A stretch of DNA of 64,000 nucleotides from Polyodon spathula. Taxonomy: Eukaryota > Chordata > Actinopteri > Acipenseriformes > Polyodontidae. Positions 51,752 through 59,192 of this stretch are shown one piece after another. Every line of letters starts with the position of its first letter. Position 1 is the first letter of the stretch. The stretch spans positions 72,680,913 through 72,744,912 of the forward strand of contig NC_054539.1 in assembly GCF_017654505.1 (NCBI RefSeq). The letters run 5' to 3'. The notes below the pieces were generated by a model. The model did no database searches, was not told the origin of the DNA, and saw only the letters and a list, made by a program, of their open reading frames with translations. The translations under genes and the position numbers were made by a program.

Positions 51752-52262
51752 ATAGAGAGTATCTGCTGTATACAGACTGCAGGTACTGGCTGAAATATAC
51801 TGAGGCTTGAATGTGTATTGATGGAAAAAAATGGTATGGTATGTTTTAAAATATTTACCATTGCATTGGCCTCTTCCATTAGAACCGGTTACAGTCTTAG
51901 CTTATTCTTGGAACAGTTCCAATACACACACGCACACTGAGTTGAATTGTTTCATCCAGTCATACTGAACCAGTGTACACTCCAAAAAATATTTGGTCAA
52001 GTGGCTGTTGTGTTCTTTTACAGAGAATCTGAAAGCACTGGAATAGAACATTGGCACATATAAAGATGTACATTGTAAATATATATTTGTATCACTTTAC
52101 TGTCTCTTAAGTTTGTGGTTTGTAACAAGTAATTCTGTCTTTTCCAGGGACGTGTTGAGCTTAGGGATCACATTAGTGGGCCATCAGAAGAAAATAATGA
52201 GCAGCATACAGACAATGAGAGCACAGATGCTGCACTTGCACGGCACCGGTGTCCAGGTGTGA
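12903..52262 (+). CDS. epha7: Ephrin type-A receptor 7, partial (exons 4-17)
   Basis: This is a receptor tyrosine kinase of the plasma membrane that binds GPI-anchored ephrin-A ligands on neighbouring cells and signals in axon guidance, neural patterning and cell repulsion. Fourteen + strand exons join in phase to 716 codons (residue 1 here is the Ala split at the exon 3/4 junction). Order: EGF-like cysteine-rich exon (1-52), FN3-1 (about 56-155), FN3-2 (about 167-262), transmembrane helix (273-296), juxtamembrane tyrosines Y326 and Y332, kinase domain (G-loop 358-363, VAIK Lys383, alpha-C Glu400, HRDLAARN 474-481, DFG 494-496, APE 522-524), SAM domain (about 645-706) and a terminal V-Q-V PDZ ligand. 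Assignment to EphA7 rather than another Eph rests on [26 protein letters not shown], the [17 protein letters not shown] juxtamembrane segment and the C-terminus, all of which match EPHA7 as I know it. Exons 1-3 lie upstream of the window. Exon numbers assume the usual 17-exon Eph gene. Confidence 0.96.
13059..15703 (+). other. epha7: epha7 intron 4
   Basis: 2645 bases, GT-AG. It contains a (TA)n tract at 13681-13750 with short interruptions. I see no exon or recognisable mobile element in the rest. Confidence 0.9.
15704..16039 (+). CDS. epha7: epha7 exon 5: first fibronectin type III domain
   Basis: 336 bases, the standard Eph exon 5 length, with phase 1 at both ends. The acceptor is ctacacaAG and the donor is GTAAGA. 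The translation runs from RPPSAPQNL (Arg split across the junction) to VATSQA. It holds the family hallmarks [15 protein letters not shown], the [16 protein letters not shown] cysteine cluster and [18 protein letters not shown]. Two N-glycosylation sequons are visible (NQT and NYT). If the donor is not used, the frame stays open for 13 more codons into the intron (see findings). Confidence 0.97.
16154..16159 (+). terminator. Candidate intronic polyadenylation signal in epha7 intron 5
   Basis: Exact AATAAA lying 115 bases past the exon 5 donor and 74 bases past an in-frame TAA at 16078-16080. If exon 5 is not spliced, this is well placed to end a short transcript coding for a secreted receptor with one FN3 domain and no membrane helix. 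AATAAA is common in AT-rich introns, so position is the only support. Confidence 0.35.
17617..17685. repeat. (GT)n(AT)n compound microsatellite
   Basis: About 23 GT units running directly into about 11 AT units. Confidence 0.95.
24500..25145 (-). mobile_element. CR1-like non-LTR retrotransposon, 3' end
   Basis: Read on the - strand, 25150-24956 encodes [15 protein letters not shown], then [19 protein letters not shown], the C-terminal part of CR1-type reverse transcriptases. Decayed frames continue with the [26 protein letters not shown] block and down to an end made of two copies of CTTATGTT at 24501-24518, the short 3' repeat expected of CR1. It is truncated at its 5' end, as is usual for LINE copies, and carries stops and shifts. 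It is inert. Confidence 0.85.
25790..25874. repeat. (AT)n microsatellite
   Basis: About 42 AT units with a single phase change near 25810. It can fold on itself. Confidence 0.95.
27384..27592. repeat. GC-rich tandem repeat (about 125-base period)
   Basis: TGAGTCATACAGTCAGGGGA occurs twice, about 125 bases apart. The phrase GGGTCTCC-CTGGTAAAAGCATGG occurs twice, with a diverged third copy (CTGTCTCCCCTGGTGAAAGC) between. The block is much more GC-rich than its surroundings and continues into about 300 bases of similar composition (to about 27900). Confidence 0.7.
29091..29455. mobile_element. Tc1/mariner-like MITE
   Basis: ACAGCTATGGCCAAA at 29091-29105 and its exact reverse complement at 29441-29455 bound a 365-base AT-rich element with no coding capacity. 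TA-rich sequence flanks the left end; the duplicated TA target is not clean on the right. The size and inverted repeats fit a non-autonomous Tc1/mariner derivative. Confidence 0.75.
34992..35083. repeat. 46-base tandem duplication
   Basis: CATATTTTGGTAGTRTACCC and the following CTTACAGGGGCTCTTTATCA are present twice back to back with only a few differences. It looks like a recent local duplication. Confidence 0.9.
36656..36681. repeat. (ATAG)n microsatellite
   Basis: About six ATAG units directly before the minisatellite at 36685. Confidence 0.85.
36685..36967. repeat. 32-base minisatellite, nine copies
   Basis: Nine copies of a unit containing TAACAGAGTACCTGAGTGTT, most with period 32; one unit (near 36750) is shorter. 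The internal spacer varies between TGTACAGTAAG, TGCACAGTAAG and TGTAAAG. Near-identity of the units indicates recent expansion. Confidence 0.95.
38051..39290 (-). mobile_element. Non-LTR retrotransposon 3' end with SINE-like tail
   Basis: On the - strand a decayed frame reads [20 protein letters not shown] then KTHLFRQYL and a stop (TAA = 39071-39069), the pattern found at the very end of many LINE ORF2 proteins. About 950 bases of 3' UTR follow (about 500 without the inserted MITE). They end in AAGTCGTCCTGGATAAGGGC with CTGCTAAG after it, the tail motif widely shared between fish LINEs and SINEs, and then an (AAT)n run (38051-38133 on +). A 453-base palindromic element interrupts it. It is truncated at its 5' end and inert. 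Confidence 0.75.
38386..38838. mobile_element. Palindromic MITE nested in LINE relic
   Basis: A 453-base element whose two halves (about 38386-38601 and 38629-38838) are near-perfect reverse complements around a short centre. The outer ends are AAAGGGTACATAAGGACC and GGTCCTTATGTACTCTTT. The inner parts include CAAGATGGCTTCCTGTGTAC, reversed as GTACATGGGAAGCCATCTTG. It has no coding capacity. I could not fix the target duplication, so the superfamily is open (hAT- or piggyBac-type are possible). Confidence 0.85.
41233..41357 (+). CDS. epha7: epha7 exon 6: first half of second FN3 domain
   Basis: 125 bases, the standard Eph exon 6 length, phase 1 in and phase 0 out. The acceptor AG is at 41231-41232 and the donor is GTAAGT. 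It encodes [13 protein letters not shown] then [13 protein letters not shown] and ends at EIKYYEK. It follows the largest intron of the window (25.2 kb). The ATG upstream at 41199 is intronic and is not a start. Confidence 0.96.
41358..42310 (+). other. epha7: epha7 intron 6
   Basis: 953 bases, GT-AG, with a (TA)n tract at 41538-41607. Nothing else is recognised. Confidence 0.92.
42311..42479 (+). CDS. epha7: epha7 exon 7: second half of second FN3 domain
   Basis: 169 bases, phase 0 in and phase 1 out, after gttgtaaAG and before GTACAC. It encodes [17 protein letters not shown], then [22 protein letters not shown], and ends EEAT. The donor GTACAC is weaker than the others; read-through would give three further codons and then TGA at 42488-42490. 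Mammalian EPHA7 has a known small length variant at this junction, so alternative splicing here is plausible but not shown. Confidence 0.95.
42480..43282 (+). other. epha7: epha7 intron 7
   Basis: 803 bases, GT-AG. It contains a poly-T/poly-G run (T11 then G12, about 43017-43039) and a duplicated TTGCTATTTTTAATGTTATT. Nothing else is recognised. Confidence 0.92.
43283..43391 (+). CDS. epha7: epha7 exon 8: transmembrane helix
   Basis: 109 bases, phase 1 in and phase 2 out, acceptor tatttcAG and donor GTAGGC. It encodes TAVTSEQNP followed by an unbroken hydrophobic stretch of 24 residues ([11 protein letters not shown] to FGFII) and a GRR stop-transfer. The helix carries a small-residue A-x-x-x-G pattern of the kind that packs receptor transmembrane dimers. 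Confidence 0.95.
43392..44059 (+). other. epha7: epha7 intron 8
   Basis: 668 bases, GT-AG. No repeat or coding signal seen. Confidence 0.92.
44060..44115 (+). CDS. epha7: epha7 exon 9: inner juxtamembrane segment
   Basis: 56 bases, phase 2 in and phase 1 out. It encodes [18 protein letters not shown], a short basic-then-acidic segment just inside the membrane that is distinctive of EphA7 among the Eph receptors. The acceptor is ttattaAG and the donor is GTAAGT. The only clear difference from the mammalian protein is Gln where His is usual near the end. Confidence 0.94.
44116..46719 (+). other. epha7: epha7 intron 9
   Basis: 2604 bases, GT-AG. It holds a possible Tc1-like MITE at 45312-45686. 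The open frame at 44745-45155 has no recognisable domain and is taken as chance. Confidence 0.9.
45312..45686. mobile_element. Possible Tc1-like MITE
   Basis: TATACAGTAATGTGCAC with TTAGAACACC at the left and GGTGTTCTAA with TATACAGTATA at the right are imperfect inverted ends about 375 bases apart. TA lies at each edge. There is no coding capacity. Confidence 0.5.
46720..46845 (+). CDS. epha7: epha7 exon 10: juxtamembrane tyrosines and start of kinase domain
   Basis: 126 bases, phase 1 at both ends, acceptor ttcttacAG and donor GTAAGG. It encodes [18 protein letters not shown]; the two tyrosines (326 and 332 of the fragment) are the conserved regulatory autophosphorylation sites. When unphosphorylated they hold the kinase inactive; phosphorylated they bind SH2 adaptors. 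The exon ends inside the glycine-rich loop (VIGAG). Confidence 0.97.
46846..47264 (+). other. epha7: epha7 intron 10
   Basis: 419 bases, GT-AG. Nothing else is recognised. Confidence 0.93.
47265..47450 (+). CDS. epha7: epha7 exon 11: kinase N-lobe
   Basis: 186 bases, the standard length, phase 1 at both ends, acceptor tttttccAG and donor GTAAGC. It encodes the rest of the G-loop ([10 protein letters not shown]), the ATP-anchoring VAIKTLK (Lys383) and the alpha-C helix [14 protein letters not shown] (Glu400), through [10 protein letters not shown]. Asn stands in VCNGRL where most Eph kinases have Ser. A run of 29 G begins 91 bases past the end of the exon. Confidence 0.97.
47451..48037 (+). 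other. epha7: epha7 intron 11
   Basis: 587 bases, GT-AG. It contains the 29-base G run at 47542-47570. Confidence 0.93.
47542..47570. repeat. Poly-G tract of 29
   Basis: An unbroken run of 29 G on the sense strand within intron 11. Exact length in the genome is uncertain because such runs are hard to sequence. Confidence 0.85.
48038..48099 (+). CDS. epha7: epha7 exon 12: kinase hinge
   Basis: 62 bases, the standard Eph hinge exon, phase 1 in and phase 0 out, acceptor tcttggcAG and donor GTGAGT. It encodes [21 protein letters not shown]. The gatekeeper position is Ile (residue 429), as in mammalian EPHA7, rather than the Thr of most Eph kinases. Confidence 0.96.
48100..48460 (+). other. epha7: epha7 intron 12
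   Basis: 361 bases, GT-AG. Nothing else is recognised. Confidence 0.93.
48461..48670 (+). CDS. epha7: epha7 exon 13: catalytic loop and activation segment
   Basis: 210 bases, phase 0 at both ends, acceptor ctgtgtacAG and donor GTAAGC. It contains the complete catalytic loop HRDLAARN (Asp476 is the catalytic base), the Mg-binding DFG (494-496) and the activation-loop tyrosine (Tyr509). His replaces the usual Pro in EDDHEAVY and Ser replaces Thr in VYSTT. Both lie in the activation loop but are not catalytic, so the kinase looks active. Confidence 0.97.
48861..49010 (+). CDS. epha7: epha7 exon 14: P+1 loop and start of C-lobe
   Basis: 150 bases, the standard length, phase 0 at both ends, acceptor taatcaacAG and donor GTAAGT. 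It encodes [19 protein letters not shown], then [20 protein letters not shown], and ends at SNQD. The preceding intron is only 190 bases, the shortest in the window. Confidence 0.97.
49011..50515 (+). other. epha7: epha7 intron 14
   Basis: 1505 bases, GT-AG. No repeat or coding signal recognised. Confidence 0.92.
50516..50709 (+). CDS. epha7: epha7 exon 15: kinase C-lobe
   Basis: 194 bases, the standard length, phase 0 in and phase 2 out, acceptor tcccctcaAG and donor GTAAGG. It encodes [18 protein letters not shown], then [15 protein letters not shown] (the conserved RP-containing helix of the C-lobe) and [12 protein letters not shown], ending in the variable linker to the SAM domain. Confidence 0.97.
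50710..51465 (+). other. epha7: epha7 intron 15
   Basis: 756 bases, GT-AG. It contains a (TA)n tract at 50889-50958. Confidence 0.92.
51466..51621 (+). CDS. epha7: epha7 exon 16: linker and first part of SAM domain
   Basis: 156 bases, phase 2 at both ends, acceptor tgttctccAG and donor GTAAGT. It encodes [17 protein letters not shown], then [18 protein letters not shown] and [11 protein letters not shown]. The SAM domain mediates receptor clustering and adaptor contacts. A (GT)n tract of about 91 bases begins only 37 bases past the exon. Confidence 0.97.
51622..52147 (+). other. epha7: epha7 intron 16
   Basis: 526 bases, GT-AG. It contains the long (GT)n tract at 51659-51749 close to the donor. 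Confidence 0.92.
51659..51749. repeat. (GT)n microsatellite beside a splice donor
   Basis: About 45 GT units beginning 37 bases after the exon 16 donor on the sense strand. GT-rich tracts close to donors can bind splicing factors; any effect here is inference. Confidence 0.95.
52148..52262 (+). CDS. epha7: epha7 exon 17: end of SAM domain, PDZ ligand and stop
   Basis: 115 bases including the TGA at 52260-52262, entered in phase 2 after gtcttttccAG. It encodes [18 protein letters not shown], then a helix ending HLHGTGVQV. Human EPHA7 ends GIQV, so the last four residues here (GVQV) keep the PDZ-binding form with a conservative Ile-to-Val change. Confidence 0.97.
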
Positions 52263-53054
52263 CAAGCAACAATTCCTCCATTTAGGAGGTAACAGGCTTC
52301 TAACAAACTACAATGAGGCGTTTACTAAGGATAATCATTGAATGCACTGCTTCCTGCATCAAGACTCTTGTGATTCATGGGATAAACACATTCCTTATTC
52401 CTTGGGTCCGCCTTCCAGAGCCGGGTGGAGCTAACACAGGGTCCATTATCAGCAGCTAAGAAGACGTCAAGAAGTACTGCCTGGCACATATGAAACTCTG
52501 AAACTTCTGAGGAACTCTTAACTGTGTATTATAGAGGAACAGAGAATACTGATTTTTTTTGTTTTTTGTTTTTATTTTTACCTTCCCCTTTTTGCTCTTT
52601 AAAATGTGTAAAGTATTTCTTCTGCATTATTTTGGATAACTATTTCTTGAAAAATAATTATTCCTTGGAGTGGTGATTCAATATTCATTTCAGTTATGTT
52701 AATTTATCCCAAACACTATGCTCATGTGTGGTGGATTATTTCCTTTTTTATTAGCCGGGAACAGGGTAAAAGGAAATGCAATCAGTGGGCATGAAATGTC
52801 TTTTTAAAAATGTTTTTAAGCAGGTGTAATTAGGAACAGTTACCAATGTGTGAAGCAGAGTTGTGGTATTACCTTTTTAATATATTAAAATATTAAGGAA
52901 TTTTCAGTCAGCAGCAGTATGGAGTTATTAAATCAGTCTGAGTGAGCCTGGGATTCATTTATTTCAAATTATTTATAACGTTTACTGCTTGCAATATTTT
53001 AAGTAATTGATCAGAGAATATTTTGAAGGTCTAAACTTAGTTTTCTGGAACATG

Positions 53055-53060
53055 AATAAA
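53055..53060 (+). terminator. Candidate polyadenylation signal AATAAA
   Basis: Exact AATAAA about 790 bases after the epha7 stop codon. It is one of several candidates, and use is not shown. Confidence 0.4.
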
Positions 53061-53868
53061 GCTCCACAGATACACCTCCGTAAGCTTAGAAATTAATGGA
53101 ACGTATTCATACTTTGAAATTTCTGTCCTGTAGGGCTAAACGTAGTGTACTGGTAATCTTTTTTATTCTATGTGTTTGCAGTTATATCTTTCTTAAAAGT
53201 TGCCATGATTTTACTTAAGATTATAAGAACTTGAGCAAACACAGAGCAATAATTACTCCTGATGGAACATGACATCTTTCAGAATGCTTTAGATATGCTT
53301 TAGTGTTCTTGATCATACTTTTGGAAAACTTCAATCACCGGTGTGATAAAAACAGAGAGAGAATTTGTGAATTATTGAAGCAGCTGGTTGTCACAGCATT
53401 GTTTTGCTCTGATTCTCCAACCCATTAAAATTATAACGTATGCTTTTTCTTCTTTTCTTTCTGTTTATTGGTTTAACAGGGTTCATGCTGTCAGCCAATT
53501 CACTGGTGCCATTTGTTCTCATTTATACATTGAATGAATGTTTTATCGTGTTGAGGTTTGTCTCTAATAGTGACTAGTTGTAGTCTCTTGGCAAATGATT
53601 GACGCTTGCTTTTCTAGGCATGCTGCAGAATGCAGTTTACTGTAATAAGATTTTAAAAAGGGACTGCTCCAAAATGTTGAAGATTTGACGAAAACCATAA
53701 GCATCATGTGTGGATTTGTTTTAAAGCCCCCTGGCTTTGCCTTGTCGTGTGACAAGACATCCGGTTCCTTTGTTTGTCCCTTTTCCACCTGTTTCTAATC
53801 TCAGTGCCTATTATCAAGTGCAAAAATCTCATCCTTTTACAGATTTGAGCGTTGTCTGACCTCTAGCA

Positions 53869-53874
53869 AATAAA
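53869..53874 (+). terminator. Candidate polyadenylation signal AATAAA
   Basis: Exact AATAAA about 1.6 kb after the epha7 stop codon (ctctagcAAATAAAac context). It is a distal alternative to the signal at 53055. Confidence 0.4.
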
Positions 53875-54237
53875 ACAACCATTTTCACAAGAACAATCAG
53901 TATAATTGCTCATACTACAGTGGAAGAATGATAAGCCTCTCCCTGTATTCAGTCACAGCGTTTCCATAGTGTACCACATGTAAAGTGACATGTACTCACT
54001 TAATTACATAGTCAATATTACATTCATTACATCCAACAGAAGATGTCTGGGTCTATTTTAATTATCTAAAAAGTGGAGGACCTAAATATGGCTGTGTTTT
54101 AATCAATTCAATTAGTATTTACTTATTAAACTCTAAAATGAGATGGAAAGAGGTGTGTGGCAAATCAGGTATACAAATCTGAGTGGCTGTAAATCCATTG
54201 CTGTTTAGATAATTAAAAATTAACCCTGTTTATAACA

Positions 54238-54271
<34 letters not shown>

Positions 54272-55649
54272 CCTTAAATGGACACTTTATGTGTTTAACC
54301 TCACAGACGTATTCAATTTAGATCAATAATGGTGTGTTTTGAGCACAAGTAGAAGCTAAATGTAGAAAACGGTGGACTGCCCCTTTGAAGAGTGGCTGAT
54401 GATTCCAAAGAATTTAACACTGGTGATTGTGTCAGAAAGACCCTCGGGATCAAAGGGAAATGTGTAAATGTTCTTGTGTAAAACTTGTACATTTTTATTT
54501 ATACTGTCCTTTTTGTACACACATTTCTCTGTAGTGAGCTCTGAATACATTAAAAATGCACTATATTTTTCTATCTCACTTACAGATTATCTTCACCCAT
54601 GTATTTCCAGGTGTACATAGTTACTCTCATTTAGGACCAAAGATGGCTATCGGTTACTTATTTTCTTTTGTTTTGTTTATTGCTTTAAAAAAAAAAGTCT
54701 AATTGTGTGCTGTACAGTGTTATATTTTGTCAATGTATTATTTATTTCTGTTGGATTAGAATATTTGATTATTTTCACTGGCCAAGTTTTTTTTTTTTTT
54801 TTTTTTTTTTTTTTAGCAGCATTCACATTCTCAGTTAATTTCTTGTTTGCATAGACATTTTTTGCTTTGTAACCTTTGTAATAGACTGTAAATATATTTT
54901 TTGAAATATAATACAATCACTACAGAAAACAAACTGCCTATATATATTTATTATGTGCTTATTACAAAAACACCAGAACAATCAAAACATCTTAGAAGGA
55001 CCGTGGAGTCATTTTGACCTCTACTGTGTTTTTCTATGGGTAGTTGCCAGTGGTGTGACCCAAATACCATTATGCTTTCTGATCATTCTGATCGACGCTA
55101 TCATTTAATACTACTGACATCTCATATTCTGAAAAGAAATAATTTCAGGACAAAACAAAGGCTGTTTTACATTTATTCAAAAAACAAAACATGTACATTT
55201 GCTAAATCATTGTGTATTTGACTTTTTTACAACCAGGACAATCTTGGGAATATCACAAAAATATACTAAGAAACAATAGACTAGGAGACCCAAGAATGAT
55301 TTATCACTGAACAGATATAGTAGCACGGCTATTTGTTCAAGAGTTGCACTTTTTGCATATAGACTGTTTGATGCATTGAATTCATGTGCTCATTTTCTAA
55401 TGATTTATAGTGATGGTAAAGCCGTTGTAACACGAGGCAACTTTCAAGCAATTATTTCAGGCAATGGTTGCAGCGACTAGTAGACTGCGACATTGTCAAG
55501 CACTTTCCTCCAAGTTGCTCAAAACGAGATAATTTTGATTTTGTTGCAACGTTCCTGGCAACTTCAGTGAAACAACCAATCATGACCCAGATACACATCA
55601 TGTGACATCTAGTCACCAACTGGAAAGAAAAAAGGCTACCGAAAAGAGA

Positions 55650-57725
55650 CCACAGTGAGGAACAAACGAAGAAATCTCATTGATCGAATGGTTTGAAAGT
55701 AAGTTACATAATTTTTTTGTATATTTGTAATGTTAAATCATGTTATTTATGTTATAGCTTAGTTAAATAATTTCACAGAGTTAAAAAAAAAAAAAATGGT
55801 AAGGCCTAGTCCGTGCTGTGCAGCCTGGGGGTAGAGTATGTGTGGAGCCCCGTACTAGCAGAGAGTGAAGCGAATACAACTGAGGGGCAACTACTGTCAC
55901 CTAGTTGAATGTGTACAATGTTACACAATGTTTTTATTTTTTTAAGTAGTACAATGTATTCTTATGTTTGACAAACCATGTAAATCGCTGCGTTTAAAGT
56001 GTCTGATAAATTACTAATTAACTATTAAATCATAAGGCAGTTTTTTAAAGTTGCCTTACCTGACGATTTAAAAATGACGACTTGATTACCATGGGATAGC
56101 TTATAGTTAGGGTTTCTGGTTTTCAGTGTTTTCATCCAACTTTTCTCCTCCCTTTACGAGTTCAATTGATCCCTATTCAGGCATTAGTGATTGTTTTAAT
56201 TACAATAAAAATGTGTTATTTGTATATTTTGTTTACCATCATGTTTTTTATTTTATTTAACATTGCTAAATAATCCTTCAACACCCTCACTTTTGTCTGT
56301 TTCTCACCTGTGAAAAGTGTAGCGCTTCTTCTTTTCAATGACTGACTTATCTAGTTTAAAATCAATAAGTGTTGACAAACCTTATTTATCACCACTCCCC
56401 CAGTTCCTAATCAAACAACTACAGTCTAACTCCAATCACAATCAAATCACATTTAAAAGACCAATACACAATAAAAACCATACTAGTTACTAATTTAACA
56501 CATTTCACAATTAACACGTTTAACACATTTCTCAATTTTAATGAAGAAACCTAGAAGGTGATTAGGGAAACAACACAAAAATATAGAAAACCAGAAGTCC
56601 CAATTATAGTACATTACACTGTGTACATCACTTAACTTTTATTCTTGTAAGTGCATGACTCCAAAGTGGTTATGCACCTACATTACCATTCTATAAAAAT
56701 GTATGAATAGTTTGACAATGCATTTGTTATGTCCCCTGTTAGCTAAGGATAATTTGAAATGTCTGACCATAAGTACATCAAGGGAAACCTCATTTTAATT
56801 TAACTGGACATGATTTTTTTAAAAAGACATTTTTGACAACATATAATTGATTTTAAACAGAGGAAGAAATACAATATAAATGCAAGAACATCAGGACCAT
56901 TTTTCTACGAGAACCCAAAAAAGCAGAAAACACCAAGAGGTCAGGCGCTAGTGCTGATGAGGTATATATTCCAAAATAACAGCACTATGAGCGCTTAGCA
57001 TACATGCGTGAAGCAGTGCAACCCAGGACCAGTCAAGACAGCCTCAGCCTACCCCTAGTAATATTATATACATACGCTATTCCATAGCTATAAATGAGCT
57101 ATTGTAAATAGTTACTTAGAAGACTGTCAATCATATCAGTATATCTGTAGGGTCTACTTAAATACTGTATGTGCGGTTGTCATCAGTAGTTTACATACCC
57201 CAATGTATGGTACATTGATGTATGTAAACTTGATGACAACTGAATCTTTTTAGGTAGTTGAACAGTCCTTTTGTGTAACATATTTACATGTATTTAGACT
57301 AAAGTGTATTACGATGTATTTTCATAGGTTTTGGACATAAGGAATAACAAAGCTCTATTTAATATTAACTCATTAATGTAGTGCACTTATGGATGAATGG
57401 TTTTGTCGGTGATATTCTGAAGAAATTTCCTTTTATTTCACAGGTGCCTGGCTCTTTGCAAATGTCAATGTGCAACCTTCCACCTGAATCCTCGTCTTTT
57501 CTTCTTGAATCTGTCCTTCCTGCTATATCTGACAGCCAGCTTTCTCTTTCACCACCTTCAGAGCTCAGCAAGAACAGGCAGACAAGAAGATCCAAAACGG
57601 GAAAAGACAACAGCATAGATGATCTTTTGAAAGTGGCTATGACGTACCTTAGTGAAGGAGAAACGCCAAAAGAACTGTATCCAGATGAAACATTAAAAGA
57701 GCTGCCAGCTGAAAAATGGGCTTGA
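55650..57725 (+). pseudogene. MADF-like accessory gene of the Harbinger element (broken)
   Basis: Harbinger elements carry a second DNA-binding protein (Myb/SANT- or MADF-like) that helps the transposase enter the nucleus and bind the ends. Here a first piece ends at 55698 before GTAAGT and reads TNEEISLIEWFE, like a MADF start. A second piece begins at 56861 after an AG and reads CKNIRTIFLREPKK, then RSGASADEVYIPK, typical of the MADF C-terminal half, before an in-frame TAA at 56977-56979; past the stop the frame continues QHYERLAYMREAVQ. A third piece, open from about 57381 to 57725, carries SKNRQTRRSKTGKDNSIDDL, a basic then acidic tail. The middle of the MADF domain is not visible. Exon limits are inferred. 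Confidence 0.6.
57176..57241. repeat. Imperfect palindrome
   Basis: GTTGTCATCAGTAGTTTACA and its partner TGTAAACTTGATGACAAC form arms of about 22 bases around a second small hairpin (AATGTA-TGG-TACATT). It lies in an intron-like part of the Harbinger relic and may be a fragment of another transposon end. Confidence 0.7.
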
Positions 57726-58823
57726 TTTCAGTTGCATTGTGTGCTACACAGTATGAGTAAAGGAATGTTAAAAAAAAACACAAAAAAAGACACAACTATC
57801 ACTTCTTATTTTTAATTATTTGTATTGCTTTCTTCAATAAAAAAAATAACTTTGGCTATTAATATTTAATTTTATTATTACAGCAACTGTAATGCATGTA
57901 TTCTATTAATTAATATATTGTATTTGATCAAATTAATCTATTTAGTCTTTAAATTAATATATTGTATTTCACTTAAAATGTTTCCATTTGGTTTATGGAT
58001 GCATTGTATTTGCTTTTAAATCAAAGCAGTTTCTGTTTTTTAATTGATTAGTAATAAATATCTATAATACACAAGGCAGTTGGTTGGAGTTTTGCTTTGA
58101 AGGTGTGTATATTTCCAACAAAAAATACACCTAATTATAATAACTATCTTCTTTATAATAACTTAAGTGATTGCTCTAAGCTACCAGCTCACTGCTCCAG
58201 TAGAATTGAAATAATGTTTGCATTTCTCTCTAATTTCCTTTGCTTAGATGATGCATGTTTGCTTTGAGTTGCTTGTAAAGGCAGAAAAAAGGCACCATCT
58301 TCTCTCCATGAACCTGAAACTATTTGACCTGTCCCTACATCTTCTTGGTCAGTGCTTCCAGGTGGAGTGTAAAGCACACTTCTGGTGGAGTTGCCCCTCA
58401 GGTAATTGTGCAAAGCACATGCAGCCAGTGTTAATATTTTTACTTTTCCTGGAGCAAGTCCAATTGGTCTCCAGAAAATCAGCAGCTTGCCAGTATTCCA
58501 AAGACATTCTTCACGCAGCTCCTTTCCCTATAGAGAGACGGTAGTTAAAGACCCTCGTCTGTTCGTCCAGGTTTGCTTGTGAGTAGGGCTTTATCAGGTA
58601 AGGTTTAAGTACAAAGACCTCATCTGCCACCACCAAGTGTGGCACATTACTATTCTGCTCTGGCAGGCATTCTGGAGGCATAAGATTTAACAGATTGCTC
58701 TCAAGAGCTGAACTGAGACCACGTTTGGCACAAACCCCACCATCACTCATTCTCCCATTTGTCCCAACATCAACATATGAAAATTTTAGCTCAGCATCTA
58801 CGAGGGCCATGAGAACAATTGAA

Positions 58824-59003
58824 TGTGAGCCCTTGTAATTGAAGTTGTGAGAGCCTGACTGTGAGCCCTTGTAATTGAAGTCGTGAGAGCCTGACTGTGA
58901 GCCCTTGTAATTGAAGTCGTGAGAGCCTGACTGTGAGCCCTTGTAATTGAAGTCATGAGAGCCTGACTGTGAGCCCTTGTAATTAAGTAGTGAGAGTCTG
59001 AAT
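58824..59003. repeat. 36-base tandem repeat inside the transposase
   Basis: Five copies with a period of exactly 36; TGTGAGCCCTTGTAATTGAA starts at 58824, 58860, 58896 and 58932, and a fifth copy with one base missing starts at 58968. In the transposase frame (- strand) each unit adds the 12 residues SGSHDFNYKGSQ. Confidence 0.95.
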
Positions 59004-59055
59004 GCGGTGGGGGATCAATAATTACATGCTTGCCATCCTTTTTTTTAACTGTATA

Positions 59056-59192
59056 GCATGTAACATACATTTCTCCGTATTTAAAGTATTATGGATTTTC
59101 TTGTTACTGCATCTTGTAAAGCACTTTGTGATGGTGGACAACTATGAAAGGAGCTATATAAAATAAAGATTGATTGATTGATTGGTTGAAAG
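59056..59192 (+). mobile_element. SINE 3' fragment inserted in the transposase
   Basis: TTGTAAAGCACTTTGTGATG, GGAGCTATATAAAATAAAG and a (GATT)n tail match the end of the SINE at 62982 and the tail type of L2-like LINEs. It breaks the transposase frame between the NLRTCGTF-coding part (the WNF region in the original frame) and DGKHV. Its 5' limit is approximate. Confidence 0.7.

Larger units (their letters stand above)
52263..55425 (+). other. epha7: epha7 3' UTR and downstream flank
   Basis: No reading frame of note follows the stop. The sequence is AT-rich, with U-rich stretches, a (GT)n(AT)n tract at 54237-54271 and a 27-base poly-T at about 54787-54814. Candidate polyadenylation signals are AATAAA at 53055-53060 and 53869-53874 and ATTAAA at 54549-54554. 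EPHA7 transcripts are known to have long 3' UTRs, so any of these could be used. The far limit given here is simply the start of the Harbinger relic. Confidence 0.6.

Noticed and set aside
51487..51879. 130-codon - strand frame with a Thr-His run
   Set aside because: It is the antisense of epha7 exon 16 joined to the translated (GT)n tract.
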